Positions 9,087 through 17,235 of a stretch of DNA of 64,000 bases are shown here, in pieces. The stretch comes from Phytohabitans sp036906915 (GTDB lineage Bacteria; Actinomycetota; Actinomycetes; Mycobacteriales; Micromonosporaceae). Within the stretch, counting starts at the first letter, position 1, and every line of letters starts with the position of its first letter. The notes beneath the pieces are model-generated. The model ran no database searches. It was not told the DNA's origin and worked only from the letters and a program-made list of their open reading frames with translations. The stretch covers positions 1 through 64,000 of the forward strand of contig NZ_JBAKHX010000018.1 of assembly GCF_036906915.1 (NCBI RefSeq), written 5' to 3'. The translations under genes were made by a program, and so were the position numbers.

Positions 9087-9686
9087 TCAGCGGGCGGCGA
9101 TCCCGGCGAGTACGGCGTCGACGGTGCGCTCGGGGAGGTTCTCCTCCTCCAGCTGCGGGTTCCACCGGAGCACGCGCTGGAGCGTCGTCGGCCCCATGAG
9201 CATGGCCATGGTCAGCTCCAGGTCGATGTCGGGGCGCAGCACCCCCGTGCGGATGCCCCGGCGCAGCACCTCGCGCATCAGCTCTCGCCGCGGCGCCACG
9301 ATCTCCTGATACATGGCGTACTGCTGCGGATTGCGGTGCATCTCCGGCACCAGACACGGCATGATCTTGTCGGCCCGCGGGTCGCGCAAGCGGGCGGCCG
9401 CGCTGACCAACGTCACCAGGTCGTCGCGCACCGTCGCACCCTCCGGCATCGGCGGGTGCCCCTTGAGCTTGCGCAGCGCCTCGACCATCAGCGCGTCCTT
9501 GCCGGACCAGCGCCGGTAGATGGTGGCCTTGCCGACGCCCGCGCGCGCGGCGATCGCCTCGATCGACAGCGACTCGACGCTGCTGCCCTCGGCCAGAAGG
9601 TCCAGGACGGCCTCGACGATCGCCTCGTCGGCGCGGGCGCTCCGCGGTCGACCAGGCGACCGCGGAGCGCTGGCTACGGAGGTCAT
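9087..9686 (-). CDS. TetR/AcrR-family repressor of the adjacent efflux gene
   Basis: 199 aa. The N-terminal helix-turn-helix (IEAIAARAGVGKATIYRRWSGKDALMVEAL, about residues 43-72) is typical TetR; the C-terminal ligand domain (TetR_C type) contains DKIMPCLVPEMHRNP. The gene follows the DHA2-family exporter on the same strand, and two similar operator-like sequences lie before the exporter, so it probably represses its own operon until an inducer binds. The ATG is directly preceded by a dispersed leader repeat that supplies the Shine-Dalgarno GGGAGG. Confidence 0.9.
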   Translation of the reverse strand: MTSVASAPRSPGRPRSARADEAIVEAVLDLLAEGSSVESLSIEAIAARAGVGKATIYRRWSGKDALMVEALRKLKGHPPMPEGATVRDDLVTLVSAAARLRDPRADKIMPCLVPEMHRNPQQYAMYQEIVAPRRELMREVLRRGIRTGVLRPDIDLELTMAMLMGPTTLQRVLRWNPQLEEENLPERTVDAVLAGIAAR

Positions 9687-9733
9687 GCGCCGCCTCCCGC
9701 AGCCGCCGCCAAGCGGAGGGAGCTGTGAGCGCC
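9687..9733 (-). repeat. Start-abutting leader repeat, copy 1 (tetR)
   Basis: On the minus strand this reads CTCACAGCTCCCTCCGC, a short GC-rich spacer, then CTGCGGGAGGCGGCGC directly before ATG. Closely related sequence precedes cobH (62174-62223), and a more diverged copy lies upstream of pgsA (26730-26779). It includes the ribosome binding site GGGAGG. Confidence 0.65.
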
Positions 9734-9758
9734 AGCTAGCTCAGTCATGGCGAGAACC

Positions 9759-11351
9759 TTACGAGGCCGGAGTTAGTTCCGGCTGCTCCGACGCTCGCCC
9801 AGCCGGCGCCGCAGCCTCCTCTGGTGAAACCTGGTGGCCGTCGGCCTTGCCCGGCATCCAGCGCAACACCATCGGGACGCCCAGCGCCGCCACCACCGTG
9901 CCGATCGCCGCCGTCCAGTGCATCGCCGTGACGAACGCGTTGTTCGCCGCGTCGATCACCGCCCCGCCCGCCGGCCCCAGACCCTGGGCCACGCCGTACG
10001 CACCGGAGATCGACTCTTCGACCGCCTCGCGTGCCGGATCGGGCAGCGTGCCGACGGCCGAGCTGACCTCGCCCCGGTAGACGCCGGCCAGTACCGAACC
10101 GAGCACCGCCACGCCGAGCGCGCCTGCGACCTGGCGAACGGTGTTGCTGACCGCCGAGCCGACGCCGGCCTTCTCGCGCGGCAGCGACGACATGATGGAC
10201 TCCATCGCCGGCGGCATGATGTTGGCCATCCCGACGCCCTGGACGAAGAACAGCACCAGCACCACCCAGATCGGGGTGTTCACGCCGAGGAAGACGAAGC
10301 CACCCATGCCGATCGCGGTCAGCACCAGGCCCACCACGGAGACCGCCTTGCCGCCGTACCGCTTGACCATGGCAGCGCTGCGCGGCGCGAACACGAGCTG
10401 CGCGACCGCGAACGGCAGCAGCATCAGGCCGGTCTCCAGCGGGCTGTAGCCGCGGACGAGTTGGAGGTAGAACGCGCTGAAGAAGAACACGCCGAGGGCC
10501 GCGAAGAAGACCAGGCCGATGAGCGCGACCGGGGCCGCGAACCGCGGCACCTTGAACAGCCGCACGTCCAGCGACGGGAACTCGATGCGCCGTTCGTAGG
10601 CCACGAAGGCCGCCAGCACCGCGAGGCCACCCGCGATCGCCACCCAGACGACCGGCCGGCCGAAGCCGTGCTCGCCGCCGTCGATGATGCCGTACGACAG
10701 CGCGACCAGGCCGACGACCGACAGCAGCACGCCGACGATGTCGATCTTCCCGGGACGCGGGTCGCGCGACTCGGGCACCAGCAGCGCGACCGCCACCAGG
10801 CCACCTATCACCACCGGCACGTTGATCAGGAAGACGGAACCCCACCAGAAGTGCTCCAGCAGGATGCCGCCCAGGATCGGGCCGATCGCGATCGCCAGGC
10901 CGACCGAGCCGGACCAGATGGCGATCGCCCGCCCGCGCTCGCGCGGGTCGAAGACGTTCGAGATGATCGACAGCGTCACCGGCATGATCGCCGCGCCGCC
11001 GAGGCCCATCAGGGCGCGCGCCCAGATGAGCTGCGCCGGGTCCTGCGCGTACGCGGACAGCGCCGACGCCAGGCCGAAGAGCGCCAGGCCGATGGCCAGG
11101 AAGCGCTTGCGACCGTACCGGTCGCCGAGCACCCCGGCGGTAAAGAGCAGGCCGGCGAAGACCAGCGTGTACGAGTTGATCGACCACTCCAACTCGCCCT
11201 GGCTGGCGCCCAGGCCGTGCTCCGGGTCGGCGAGCGTCTTCAGCGCGACGTTGAGCACGGTGTTGTCGAGCACCACCACGAGCAAGCTGACCACGAGGAC
11301 GCCGAGGATGACCCAGCGCCTCGGGTGGCCGGTGTTTTCTTGGGGTTGCAA
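9759..11351 (-). CDS. MFS drug exporter, DHA2 (EmrB/QacA) family, 14 helices
   Basis: 530 aa. Proton-driven multidrug efflux in the cytoplasmic membrane. Helix 1 carries the DHA2 motif LLVVVLDNTVLNVALKTL; the loop between helices 2 and 3 has GVLGDRYGRKRFL (MFS motif A); PRERGRAIAIWSGSVGLAIAIGPILGG matches motif C of helix 5. I chose the TTG at 11351 because GGGGGGAG lies 8 nt upstream and the start then falls just after both operator-like repeats; longer GTG starts would put the operators inside the gene. Likely co-transcribed with the downstream tetR. Confidence 0.92.
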   Translation of the reverse strand: MQPQENTGHPRRWVILGVLVVSLLVVVLDNTVLNVALKTLADPEHGLGASQGELEWSINSYTLVFAGLLFTAGVLGDRYGRKRFLAIGLALFGLASALSAYAQDPAQLIWARALMGLGGAAIMPVTLSIISNVFDPRERGRAIAIWSGSVGLAIAIGPILGGILLEHFWWGSVFLINVPVVIGGLVAVALLVPESRDPRPGKIDIVGVLLSVVGLVALSYGIIDGGEHGFGRPVVWVAIAGGLAVLAAFVAYERRIEFPSLDVRLFKVPRFAAPVALIGLVFFAALGVFFFSAFYLQLVRGYSPLETGLMLLPFAVAQLVFAPRSAAMVKRYGGKAVSVVGLVLTAIGMGGFVFLGVNTPIWVVLVLFFVQGVGMANIMPPAMESIMSSLPREKAGVGSAVSNTVRQVAGALGVAVLGSVLAGVYRGEVSSAVGTLPDPAREAVEESISGAYGVAQGLGPAGGAVIDAANNAFVTAMHWTAAIGTVVAALGVPMVLRWMPGKADGHQVSPEEAAAPAGRASEQPELTPAS

Positions 11352-11367
11352 GTCCCTGTCTCCCCCC

Positions 11368-11390
11368 GATACGGAACGGTCTCGTTTCAC
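11368..11390. promoter_or_regulatory. TetR operator candidate, proximal
   Basis: ATACGGAACGGTCTCGTTTC is an imperfect dyad (ACGGA ... CTCGT half-sites) immediately upstream of the exporter start. It matches the distal copy at 11414-11437 at about 17 of 20 positions. Probable binding site of the adjacent TetR. Confidence 0.6.
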
Positions 11391-11413
11391 AAGTGAAGCT
11401 ACGCCCAGCCATA

Positions 11414-11437
11414 GCGAAACGGAACCGTCTCGTATTA
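11414..11437. promoter_or_regulatory. TetR operator candidate, distal
   Basis: AAACGGAACCGTCTCGTATT, nearly the same sequence as the proximal site and about 46 bp away. Both lie between the exporter start and the end of the upstream aminotransferase gene. Two sites suggest cooperative repression. Confidence 0.6.
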
Positions 11438-11451
11438 GAAAGTGCGGCCCG

Positions 11452-12480
11452 TCACACCAGGGCATTCACCGCCATGTCGACGTCGCTCTCGGTGGAGTAC
11501 AGATGGAACGCCGCCCGCACGCGACCGGCCCGCACGGCCGCGCGAACGCCGGCCGCCGCAAGCCTCTCCTGCGCGCCCGGGACGTCGACCGTCACGATCG
11601 CGCTGTCTCCCGGCGGACGGCCGAGCGCGACGAGAAACCGGTTCGCCAGCGCGACGTTGTGCGCGTGGATGGCCGGTATCCCGATCCGCTCCAGAAGCTC
11701 CAGCGCCGGCGCGAGGCCGACCCACGAGAACCAGGCGGGCGAGATGTCGAAGCGCCGCGCGTTCGCCGCGAGCCGCAGCGGCGGCCCGTAGTAGGACGAG
11801 TGCACGTCCTCCCCCGCGTACCAGCCGGCAGCCGACGGGACGAGCCGCTCCCGCAGCTCCGGCGACAGGTACGCGAACGCGGCACCGCGCGGCCCCATCA
11901 GCCACTTGTAGGCCGCGACCAGCACCGCGTCCGCCCGGCTCGCGTCGAACGGCAGCCAGCCGCACGCCTGTGTCGCGTCCACCACCACCAGGGCGCCGTG
12001 GACACGGGCCGCCGCGACGACATCGTCGTACGCCGCCACCGCGCCGTCCGACGACTGCACCAGGCTGAACGCGACCACGTCCGTTTCCGCGTCGACCGCG
12101 CCGGAGAGCTTGTCGGCGGGCACGGTCCGCACGCGGGCACCCGGCTGGGCCAGCCACGGGAAGAGGTTCGAGGTGAACTCCATGTCGGGCGCCAGCACCC
12201 TCGCCCGGTCGGGTAGGGCCGCCGCGATGGGCGCGAGCAGCTGGGAGACGGCGGCGCCGACGGCCACGTCGGCGCTGGGCACGGCCACGAGCCGGGCGAA
12301 AGCACCGCGGGCCAACTCGGTCGCTTCACCCCATGGCTCCCATGAGGTACGCCCAGCGCGCCAGTCGCCGAGCGCGTGCTGCACCGCGTCCCAGGCGGGT
12401 CGGGGCGGCAGGCCATAGCTGGCGGTGTTGAGCCATCCCGGCTCCGGATCCCACAGTCCCTTGGCCTCGGCAAGATCCAT
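11452..12480 (-). CDS. Class V PLP-dependent aminotransferase-like enzyme
   Basis: 342 aa. Fold-type I PLP enzyme of the class V group (SufS/isopenicillin-N epimerase-like). Seen: TASYGLPPRPAWDA near the N terminus, the PLP-phosphate loop (AAVSQLLAPIAA), the Asp that contacts the pyridine N in VVVDATQACG, and the Schiff-base lysine in AAYKWLMGPRG. The substrate cannot be read from sequence; there is no cysteine-desulfurase Cys loop that I can recognise. It is divergent from the GH12 gene (145 bp) and sits upstream of the efflux operon on the same strand. Confidence 0.88.
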   Translation of the reverse strand: MDLAEAKGLWDPEPGWLNTASYGLPPRPAWDAVQHALGDWRAGRTSWEPWGEATELARGAFARLVAVPSADVAVGAAVSQLLAPIAAALPDRARVLAPDMEFTSNLFPWLAQPGARVRTVPADKLSGAVDAETDVVAFSLVQSSDGAVAAYDDVVAAARVHGALVVVDATQACGWLPFDASRADAVLVAAYKWLMGPRGAAFAYLSPELRERLVPSAAGWYAGEDVHSSYYGPPLRLAANARRFDISPAWFSWVGLAPALELLERIGIPAIHAHNVALANRFLVALGRPPGDSAIVTVDVPGAQERLAAAGVRAAVRAGRVRAAFHLYSTESDVDMAVNALV

Positions 12481-12582
12481 AAATCGACCCTATCTTGTTA
12501 CGAACCTGTTGCATTCAAGTACTTCGACTCCTATGGTTGGCGGTACCGCAGCGGTTTTCACCCAAAAATGTCGAAATGTTGC

Positions 12583-12596
12583 TCGAAGCGCTTCGA
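12583..12596. promoter_or_regulatory. LacI-type operator upstream of GH12 gene
   Basis: TCGAAGCGCTTCGA is a perfect 14-bp palindrome with the central CG step and GAAGCGCTTC core typical of LacI-family (CebR/CcpA-like) sites in actinobacteria. It is 29 bp upstream of the glucanase ATG, so repression in the absence of a sugar inducer is likely. No lacI-like gene is in the window. Confidence 0.65.
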
Positions 12597-12625
12597 CTCG
12601 ATTTTCGACACCGAAGGAGTCAGCC

Positions 12626-13321
12626 ATGCTTCTCTTTGGTAGGCGCGTCTCGCTCCTCGCCCTCATGCTGGCCGTCATCGTCGGCTTCACCTCCGCACCC
12701 GCGCAGGCGGCGACGTGGAGCTCGTCCGACCGCTGGGGCACCTGGAACAACGGCGGCTACATCCTCTACAACAACATCTGGGGCAGCGGGTACGGGCCGC
12801 AGACGATCTGGGCAAACTCGTACAGCAACTGGGGCGTCTGGGCCAACCACCCCAACACCGGCGGCATCAAGTCGTACCCCAACGCCACCCGCGAGGTGAA
12901 CCGCCGCCTCAGCTCCCTCGGCACCGCGCGGAGCAGCTTCAACGTGACCGTACCCAGCGGCGGCGCGTACACCAGCGCCTACGACATCTGGGCCGACGGC
13001 CACACGTACGAAATCATGCTGTGGATGAACAAGTACGGGCCGGTGGGGCCGCTCGGCTCGTTCCAGACCAACGTCTCGGTCGGCGGCCACAGCTGGGCTG
13101 TCTACCGCGGATCCAACGGCTCCAACCAGGTCTTCTCGTTCATCCGCTCGTCGAACACCAACTCGGGAACGGTCGACATCCGCGCGGTGATGAACTGGAT
13201 CCGCGGTAGAGGCTGGTTCGGCGACGTCACATTGAGCACGGTCCAGTTCGGCTACGAGATCACCTCGTCATCCGGCGGCATGGACTTCCGCACCAACTCC
13301 TTCTCCGTGACCTACTCCTAA
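12626..13321 (+). CDS. Secreted glycoside hydrolase family 12 (endoglucanase/xyloglucanase)
   Basis: 231 aa. A signal peptide (basic MLLFGRRVSLLALML, cleavage after APAQA near residue 28) is followed by a GH12 beta-jellyroll. The predicted nucleophile Glu is in HTYEIMLWMNKYG and the acid/base Glu in QFGYEITSSSGGMDF. It would hydrolyse beta-1,4-glucan or xyloglucan outside the cell. The ATG at 12626 is chosen because AAGGAG lies 8 nt upstream and the signal peptide starts there. There is no carbohydrate-binding module or linker, so this is a minimal single-domain enzyme. Confidence 0.92.
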   Translation: MLLFGRRVSLLALMLAVIVGFTSAPAQAATWSSSDRWGTWNNGGYILYNNIWGSGYGPQTIWANSYSNWGVWANHPNTGGIKSYPNATREVNRRLSSLGTARSSFNVTVPSGGAYTSAYDIWADGHTYEIMLWMNKYGPVGPLGSFQTNVSVGGHSWAVYRGSNGSNQVFSFIRSSNTNSGTVDIRAVMNWIRGRGWFGDVTLSTVQFGYEITSSSGGMDFRTNSFSVTYS

Positions 13322-13327
13322 CCTCCC

Positions 13328-13344
13328 GGGGCGCTCCGCGCCCC
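13328..13344 (+). terminator. Candidate terminator after GH12 gene
   Basis: GGGGCG-CTCCG-CGCCCC forms a 6-bp GC stem 6 bp after the GH12 stop, followed by a pyrimidine-rich tract. It has no U-run; actinobacterial terminators often lack one. Confidence 0.5.
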
Positions 13345-13415
13345 TCCCCTCTCTCCGCCGTCCGCGCCCCGCCTCCCCTCTCCCGCCGTCCGCGCAATCC
13401 GCCCCTCTCTCCGCC

Positions 13416-13472
13416 GATCAAGGGCAAATGCACGTGGTTCGATCTCTTTTCCGCGTGCGTTTGCCCTTGATC
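13416..13472 (+). repeat. GATCAAGGGC palindromic repeat, copy A (forward)
   Basis: 57 bp. Arms GATCAAGGGCAAATGCACG and CGTGCGTTTGCCCTTGATC enclose an asymmetric centre (TGGTTCGATCTCTTTTCCG) that sets the orientation. The right flank adds CATGCAGATCTCCTTGATCG, up to about 13492, a second GATC-ended half-arm found beside other copies. Confidence 0.9.
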
Positions 13473-14026
13473 CATGCAGATCTCCTTGATCGACGGCGGC
13501 GCGGCGCCGCGGCATCCTTTCCTCCCACCGCAGCGGAAGGCAGTCCCCGCCTGCGTCGGCGTCCGCGCCAGCGACAACGGTCCATTCGGCAAGATCGGCG
13601 CCGCGGCGTCCTTTCCACCCACCGCAGCGGCAAGCCAGCCCGGCCTGCGCCGGCGTCCGCGCCGGCGCGTGCCGGCGACAACGGTCCGTTCGGCAAGGTC
13701 CACGCTGCGGGCACGAACCGGTCGGCCCGTGGGGGCCCACCGCTGCCGCACCCACCAATCGGCCGGCGAAGAGCGCCGCCTCAGGCGGCGCGCGGCACGG
13801 CGAGCCCTCCCGGCCGCAACCACGAACCGCCGCCGACAACACCGCGCGCCGCCCGAGCGAGCCGGCCGCGCCGACTCGCTCGCCGATCAAGGAGCAACGC
13901 CGTTGAGTTGAACCAGTCAGACCGCCGTCAAGGTCGTCCTGGCCGCCGAATCTTGTCGTGGGCGGATGTCGGGCGATCCGACCGGTGGTGGCGCTGGCAG
14001 GACGGGCCTTGACCGCGCCACCGCGG

Positions 14027-14070
14027 CCTTGATCGACGGCGGCGCTGCGCAGCGCCGCCGTCGATCAAGG
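14027..14070. repeat. Perfect 44-bp palindrome
   Basis: Each arm is 22 nt, beginning CCTTGATCGACGGCGGCGCT, with no spacer (centre between 14048 and 14049). It is the inner-arm sequence of the repeat family joined head to head, just inside copy B. Confidence 0.85.
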
Positions 14071-14081
14071 AGATCTGTATG

Positions 14082-14138
14082 GATCAAGGGCAAACGCACG
14101 CGGAAAAGAGATCCAACCACGTGCGTTTGCCCTTGATC
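14082..14138 (-). repeat. GATCAAGGGC palindromic repeat, copy B (inverted)
   Basis: 57 bp; the reverse complement matches copy A at nearly every position, including the asymmetric centre. Its inner arm GATCAAGGAGATCTGTATG (14063-14081) faces copy A, so A and B form a mirror-image pair around 13473-14081. Confidence 0.9.
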
Positions 14139-14198
14139 GACGTCCGGCGTCCGGTCCGGCCGGCGCCGGGCCCGGGCCGGACGCCGGGCGGGTTGGGG

Positions 14199-15578
14199 TT
14201 ATGGGGCGACGGATGCTGGGACCGGCACCGACGCGTCGGGGATGGCTGGCGAGACTGGCGCGGGCTCGTCCTCGTCGAGCAGGGTCTGCTCGTTGAACGG
14301 GTCGTTGCCGGCCAGCACGTCGCGCGCCCGCTCCTTGTCGAACTCGCCCGTCCAGGTGCCCACCAGCACCGTCGCCACCGCGTTGCCCGCGAAGTTCGTC
14401 AGCGCCCGCGCCTCGGACATGAACCGGTCGATGCCCACGATCAGGCCGACGCCGTCGACCAGGTCGGGGCGGTGGCTCTGCAGGCCGCCGGCCAGGGTCG
14501 CCAGCCCGGCACCCGTGATGCCCGCCGCACCCTTCGACGCGATGATCATGAAGAGCAGCAGCGAGATCTGCTCGCCCACCGAAAGCGGGTTGCCCATCGC
14601 CTCGGCCACGAAGAGCGAGGCCATCGTCAGGTAGATCGCGGTGCCGTCGAGGTTGAAGGAGTACCCGGTCGGCACCGTGATGCCGACGACCGGCTTGCTC
14701 ACGCCGACGTGCTCCATTTTCGCGATCAGCCGCGGCAGCGCCGACTCCGACGACGACGTGGAGACGATCAGCAGGAACTCCCGGGCCAGGTACTTGAACA
14801 GCGCGAAGATGCTGATCCCGGCAACCATCCGCAGCAGCAGCCCGAGCACCACGAACACGAAGATGAAGCAGGTGGCGTAGAAGCCGAGCATGATCTGGGC
14901 GAGGCTCTTGAGCGCGTCCACGCCGGTCGCCCCCACGACCGCCGCCATCGCGCCGAACGCGCCGATCGGCGCCAGCCACATGATCATCGACAGGACCTTG
15001 AAGACCAGCCGCTGGATGACGCCGATCGCGCGCAGTACTGGCTCGCCGCGGCTGCCCATGGCCTGTACAGCGAAACCGACCAGCAGCGCGACCAGCAGCG
15101 TCTGGAGCACCTCGCCCTCGGTCAGCGCCGACACCAGCGAGGTCGGGATGATGCCGAGCACGAAGTCGGCCGTACCCTCGTTGGACGCGCCGCTCGCCGC
15201 CTTCTGGCCCGCCTCGGCCACCGAAGTGCCCAGGTCCAGGCCGGCGCCCGGGTGGATGAGGTTGCCGACGACCAGGCCGATGGCCAGTGCGATCGTCGAC
15301 ATCGTCAGGAAGTACCCGAGTGCGAGGCCACCGACCTTGCCGACCTTGGCGGCCTGCCGCACCGAGCCGACACCCAGCACGATCGTGCAGAAGATGACCG
15401 GGCTGATCATCATCTTGATCAGGTTGACGAAGCCGGTGCCGATCGGCCGGAGTTCCTTCGCGAAATCCGGGACGAGCAGGCCAACAAGGATGCCCGCCGC
15501 GACTGCGACGACCACGGCGATGTACAGATAGTGCGTGCGGTCCCGCCTGACCTGCGGGAGGGGGCTCTGGGTCTCCAT
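14199..15578 (-). CDS. dctA: C4-dicarboxylate/proton symporter DctA
   Basis: 459 aa membrane transporter of the DAACS (glutamate/dicarboxylate symporter) family, importing succinate, fumarate or malate. Family motifs: the Ser-rich hairpin SSSESALPRLI, TVPTGYSFNLDGTAIYLTMA, the second hairpin SKGAAGITGAG and GIDRFMSEARALTNFAGNAVA. I chose the ATG at 15578 (METQSPLPQ) because the upstream extension overlaps the divergent kinase gene and is not conserved-looking. The adjacent divergent two-component pair probably controls it. Confidence 0.94.
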   Translation of the reverse strand: METQSPLPQVRRDRTHYLYIAVVVAVAAGILVGLLVPDFAKELRPIGTGFVNLIKMMISPVIFCTIVLGVGSVRQAAKVGKVGGLALGYFLTMSTIALAIGLVVGNLIHPGAGLDLGTSVAEAGQKAASGASNEGTADFVLGIIPTSLVSALTEGEVLQTLLVALLVGFAVQAMGSRGEPVLRAIGVIQRLVFKVLSMIMWLAPIGAFGAMAAVVGATGVDALKSLAQIMLGFYATCFIFVFVVLGLLLRMVAGISIFALFKYLAREFLLIVSTSSSESALPRLIAKMEHVGVSKPVVGITVPTGYSFNLDGTAIYLTMASLFVAEAMGNPLSVGEQISLLLFMIIASKGAAGITGAGLATLAGGLQSHRPDLVDGVGLIVGIDRFMSEARALTNFAGNAVATVLVGTWTGEFDKERARDVLAGNDPFNEQTLLDEDEPAPVSPAIPDASVPVPASVAP

Positions 15579-15663
15579 GCCGCAGACTGTGGTCCAGGTC
15601 TCACTGGAGAGCACTCTTACGTTCATTCTGTTCATCACGGGGACCCGGATCGGAAACAGGAAC

Positions 15664-17235
15664 ATGACACGTCGCTGGAGCATCGCCGGGCAGCTGTTCG
15701 CCCTCCAGGTGCTGGTCGTGACGCTGCTGGTGGCCGGCGGCTCGGTGGCCGCGGTGCTGCTCGCACGCTCCGACGCGCGGGACGCCGCGACCGAAGAGGT
15801 GCTCGCCGTCGCCGAGACGGTCGCGCACTCCCCGAACGTCATCGAGGGGCTCCGCAGCGCGAACCCGACGAGCCGGCTCCAGCCGTACGCGGAGTCCATC
15901 CGGAGAGCGACGGTCACCGACTTCGTCGTGGTGATGGCGCCCGACCGCACCCGGTACACGCACCCGGAGCCCGACCGGATCGGCGAACCGTTCGTGGGGA
16001 CGATCGGGCCCGCCCTGGCCGGTGGCATCGTCACCGAGACCTACGTCGGCACGCTGGGTGAGTCGGTGCGCGCGGTCGTACCGGTCCGCGACACCGACAA
16101 TGAGATCGTCGGCCTGGTCTCGGTAGGTATCACCACCGAGGCCATCAACCGCAAGCTGCTGCGCCAGGCGCCGGCGGTCGCGATCGCGACGGCCGCCGCG
16201 CTGGCCCTCGCCGCCGCCGGGGCGTGGCTGCTCAGCCGGCGGCTGCGCCGCCAGACCCACGGCCTCGGCCCCGCGGAGATGACCAGGATGTACGAGTACT
16301 ACGACGCGGTACTGCACTCGGTACGCGAAGGTCTGGTGGTCGTCGACCGGGACCGCCGGGTGGCGCTGGTCAACGACGAGGGCCGGCGCCTGCTCGGGCT
16401 GGCCGGCGACGGCGTGACCGACCGCCCCGTCGGCGAGCTGGACCTGCCGCCGGCGGTCGCCGAGCTGCTCGGCTCCGGTCGCCCCGCCGACGACGAGCCG
16501 GTGCTGGCCGGCGACCGGGTGCTGGTGGCCAACCAGCAGGTCACGCGCTTCGACGGGCGGCCGCTCGGCACCGTGCTCACCCTGCGTGACCACACCGAGC
16601 TGCGGTCGCTGACCGGCGAGCTGGACTCGGTGCGCGGGCTGACCGAGGCGCTGCGCTCCCAGGCCCACGAGGCGGCGAACCGCCTGCACACCGTGCTCAC
16701 CCTGATCGAGCTGGGCCGCACCGACGAAGCTGTCCGGCTGGCCACCGAAGAGCTGGCGCTGGCCCAGGAGCTGACCGACCAGGTGGTGGGCGCCGTCACC
16801 GAGCCCGCCCTGGCCGCGCTGCTGCTCGGCAAGTCGGCGCAGGCCAGCGAGCGCGGCGTCGACCTGGTCGTCGACCGGGAGTCGCACCTTGACCCCGGCC
16901 CGCTGCCCGTCCGCGACCTGCTCACCGTGGTCGGCAACCTCGTCGACAACGCCCTGGAGGCGGTCGCCGGCATCGACCCGCCGCGGCGGGTGACCGTGTA
17001 CGCGCGATCCAGCGACGACGAGGTGGTCGTGCGGGTCACCGACAACGGTCCCGGGCTCGACCCCGGCCAGGTGGCCGACGCGTTTCGCCGCGGCTGGTCC
17101 ACCAAACGCGCCGGCCGGGGGCTCGGGCTGGCGCTGGTCGGGCAGGTGGTCGAGCGGTACGGCGGGAGCTACACGGTCACCGCCGCACCCGAGGGCGGAG
17201 CGGTGTTCACCGTCCGGTTGCCGGTGCGCTCATGA
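15664..17235 (+). CDS. CitA/DcuS-family sensor histidine kinase
   Basis: 523 aa. Membrane segment 1 at about residues 9-31, an extracytoplasmic sCache/PAS-like sensor domain (FVVVMAPDRTRYTHPEPDRIGEPF is the usual ligand-domain signature), membrane segment 2 near residues 170-192, a cytoplasmic PAS domain (VREGLVVVDRDRRVALVNDEG), a SpoOB-type helix with the phospho-accepting His335 (RSQAHEAANRLHTVLTLIE) and an HATPase domain (NLVDNALEA, DNGPGL, GRGLGLALV). It would sense a C4- or C6-carboxylate outside the cell. Divergent from dctA with an 85-bp gap; the stop overlaps the next gene as ATGA. Confidence 0.93.
   Translation: MTRRWSIAGQLFALQVLVVTLLVAGGSVAAVLLARSDARDAATEEVLAVAETVAHSPNVIEGLRSANPTSRLQPYAESIRRATVTDFVVVMAPDRTRYTHPEPDRIGEPFVGTIGPALAGGIVTETYVGTLGESVRAVVPVRDTDNEIVGLVSVGITTEAINRKLLRQAPAVAIATAAALALAAAGAWLLSRRLRRQTHGLGPAEMTRMYEYYDAVLHSVREGLVVVDRDRRVALVNDEGRRLLGLAGDGVTDRPVGELDLPPAVAELLGSGRPADDEPVLAGDRVLVANQQVTRFDGRPLGTVLTLRDHTELRSLTGELDSVRGLTEALRSQAHEAANRLHTVLTLIELGRTDEAVRLATEELALAQELTDQVVGAVTEPALAALLLGKSAQASERGVDLVVDRESHLDPGPLPVRDLLTVVGNLVDNALEAVAGIDPPRRVTVYARSSDDEVVVRVTDNGPGLDPGQVADAFRRGWSTKRAGRGLGLALVGQVVERYGGSYTVTAAPEGGAVFTVRLPVRS

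Larger units (their letters stand above)
13345..14198. other. Non-coding block bounded by an inverted pair of palindromes
   Basis: About 850 bp without a convincing gene. Pyrimidine-rich sequence (13345-13415), palindrome A (13416-13472), an imperfect tandem duplication of about 94 and 104 bp (13503-13596 and 13597-13700), GC-rich unique sequence, a perfect 44-bp palindrome (14027-14070), then palindrome B in inverted orientation (14082-14138). Frames that run open here are Arg/Pro-rich on every strand and read through the repeats; I do not accept them as genes. Confidence 0.75.

Noticed and set aside
9727..9744. tRNA-like GCCAGCTAGCTCAG
   Set aside because: No acceptor stem, anticodon arm or T-loop follows; it is part of the spacer before tetR.
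13345..14030. Several open frames of 100-190 codons in the repeat block
   Set aside because: All are low-complexity Arg/Pro/Ala frames reading through palindromes; no ribosome site or family match.
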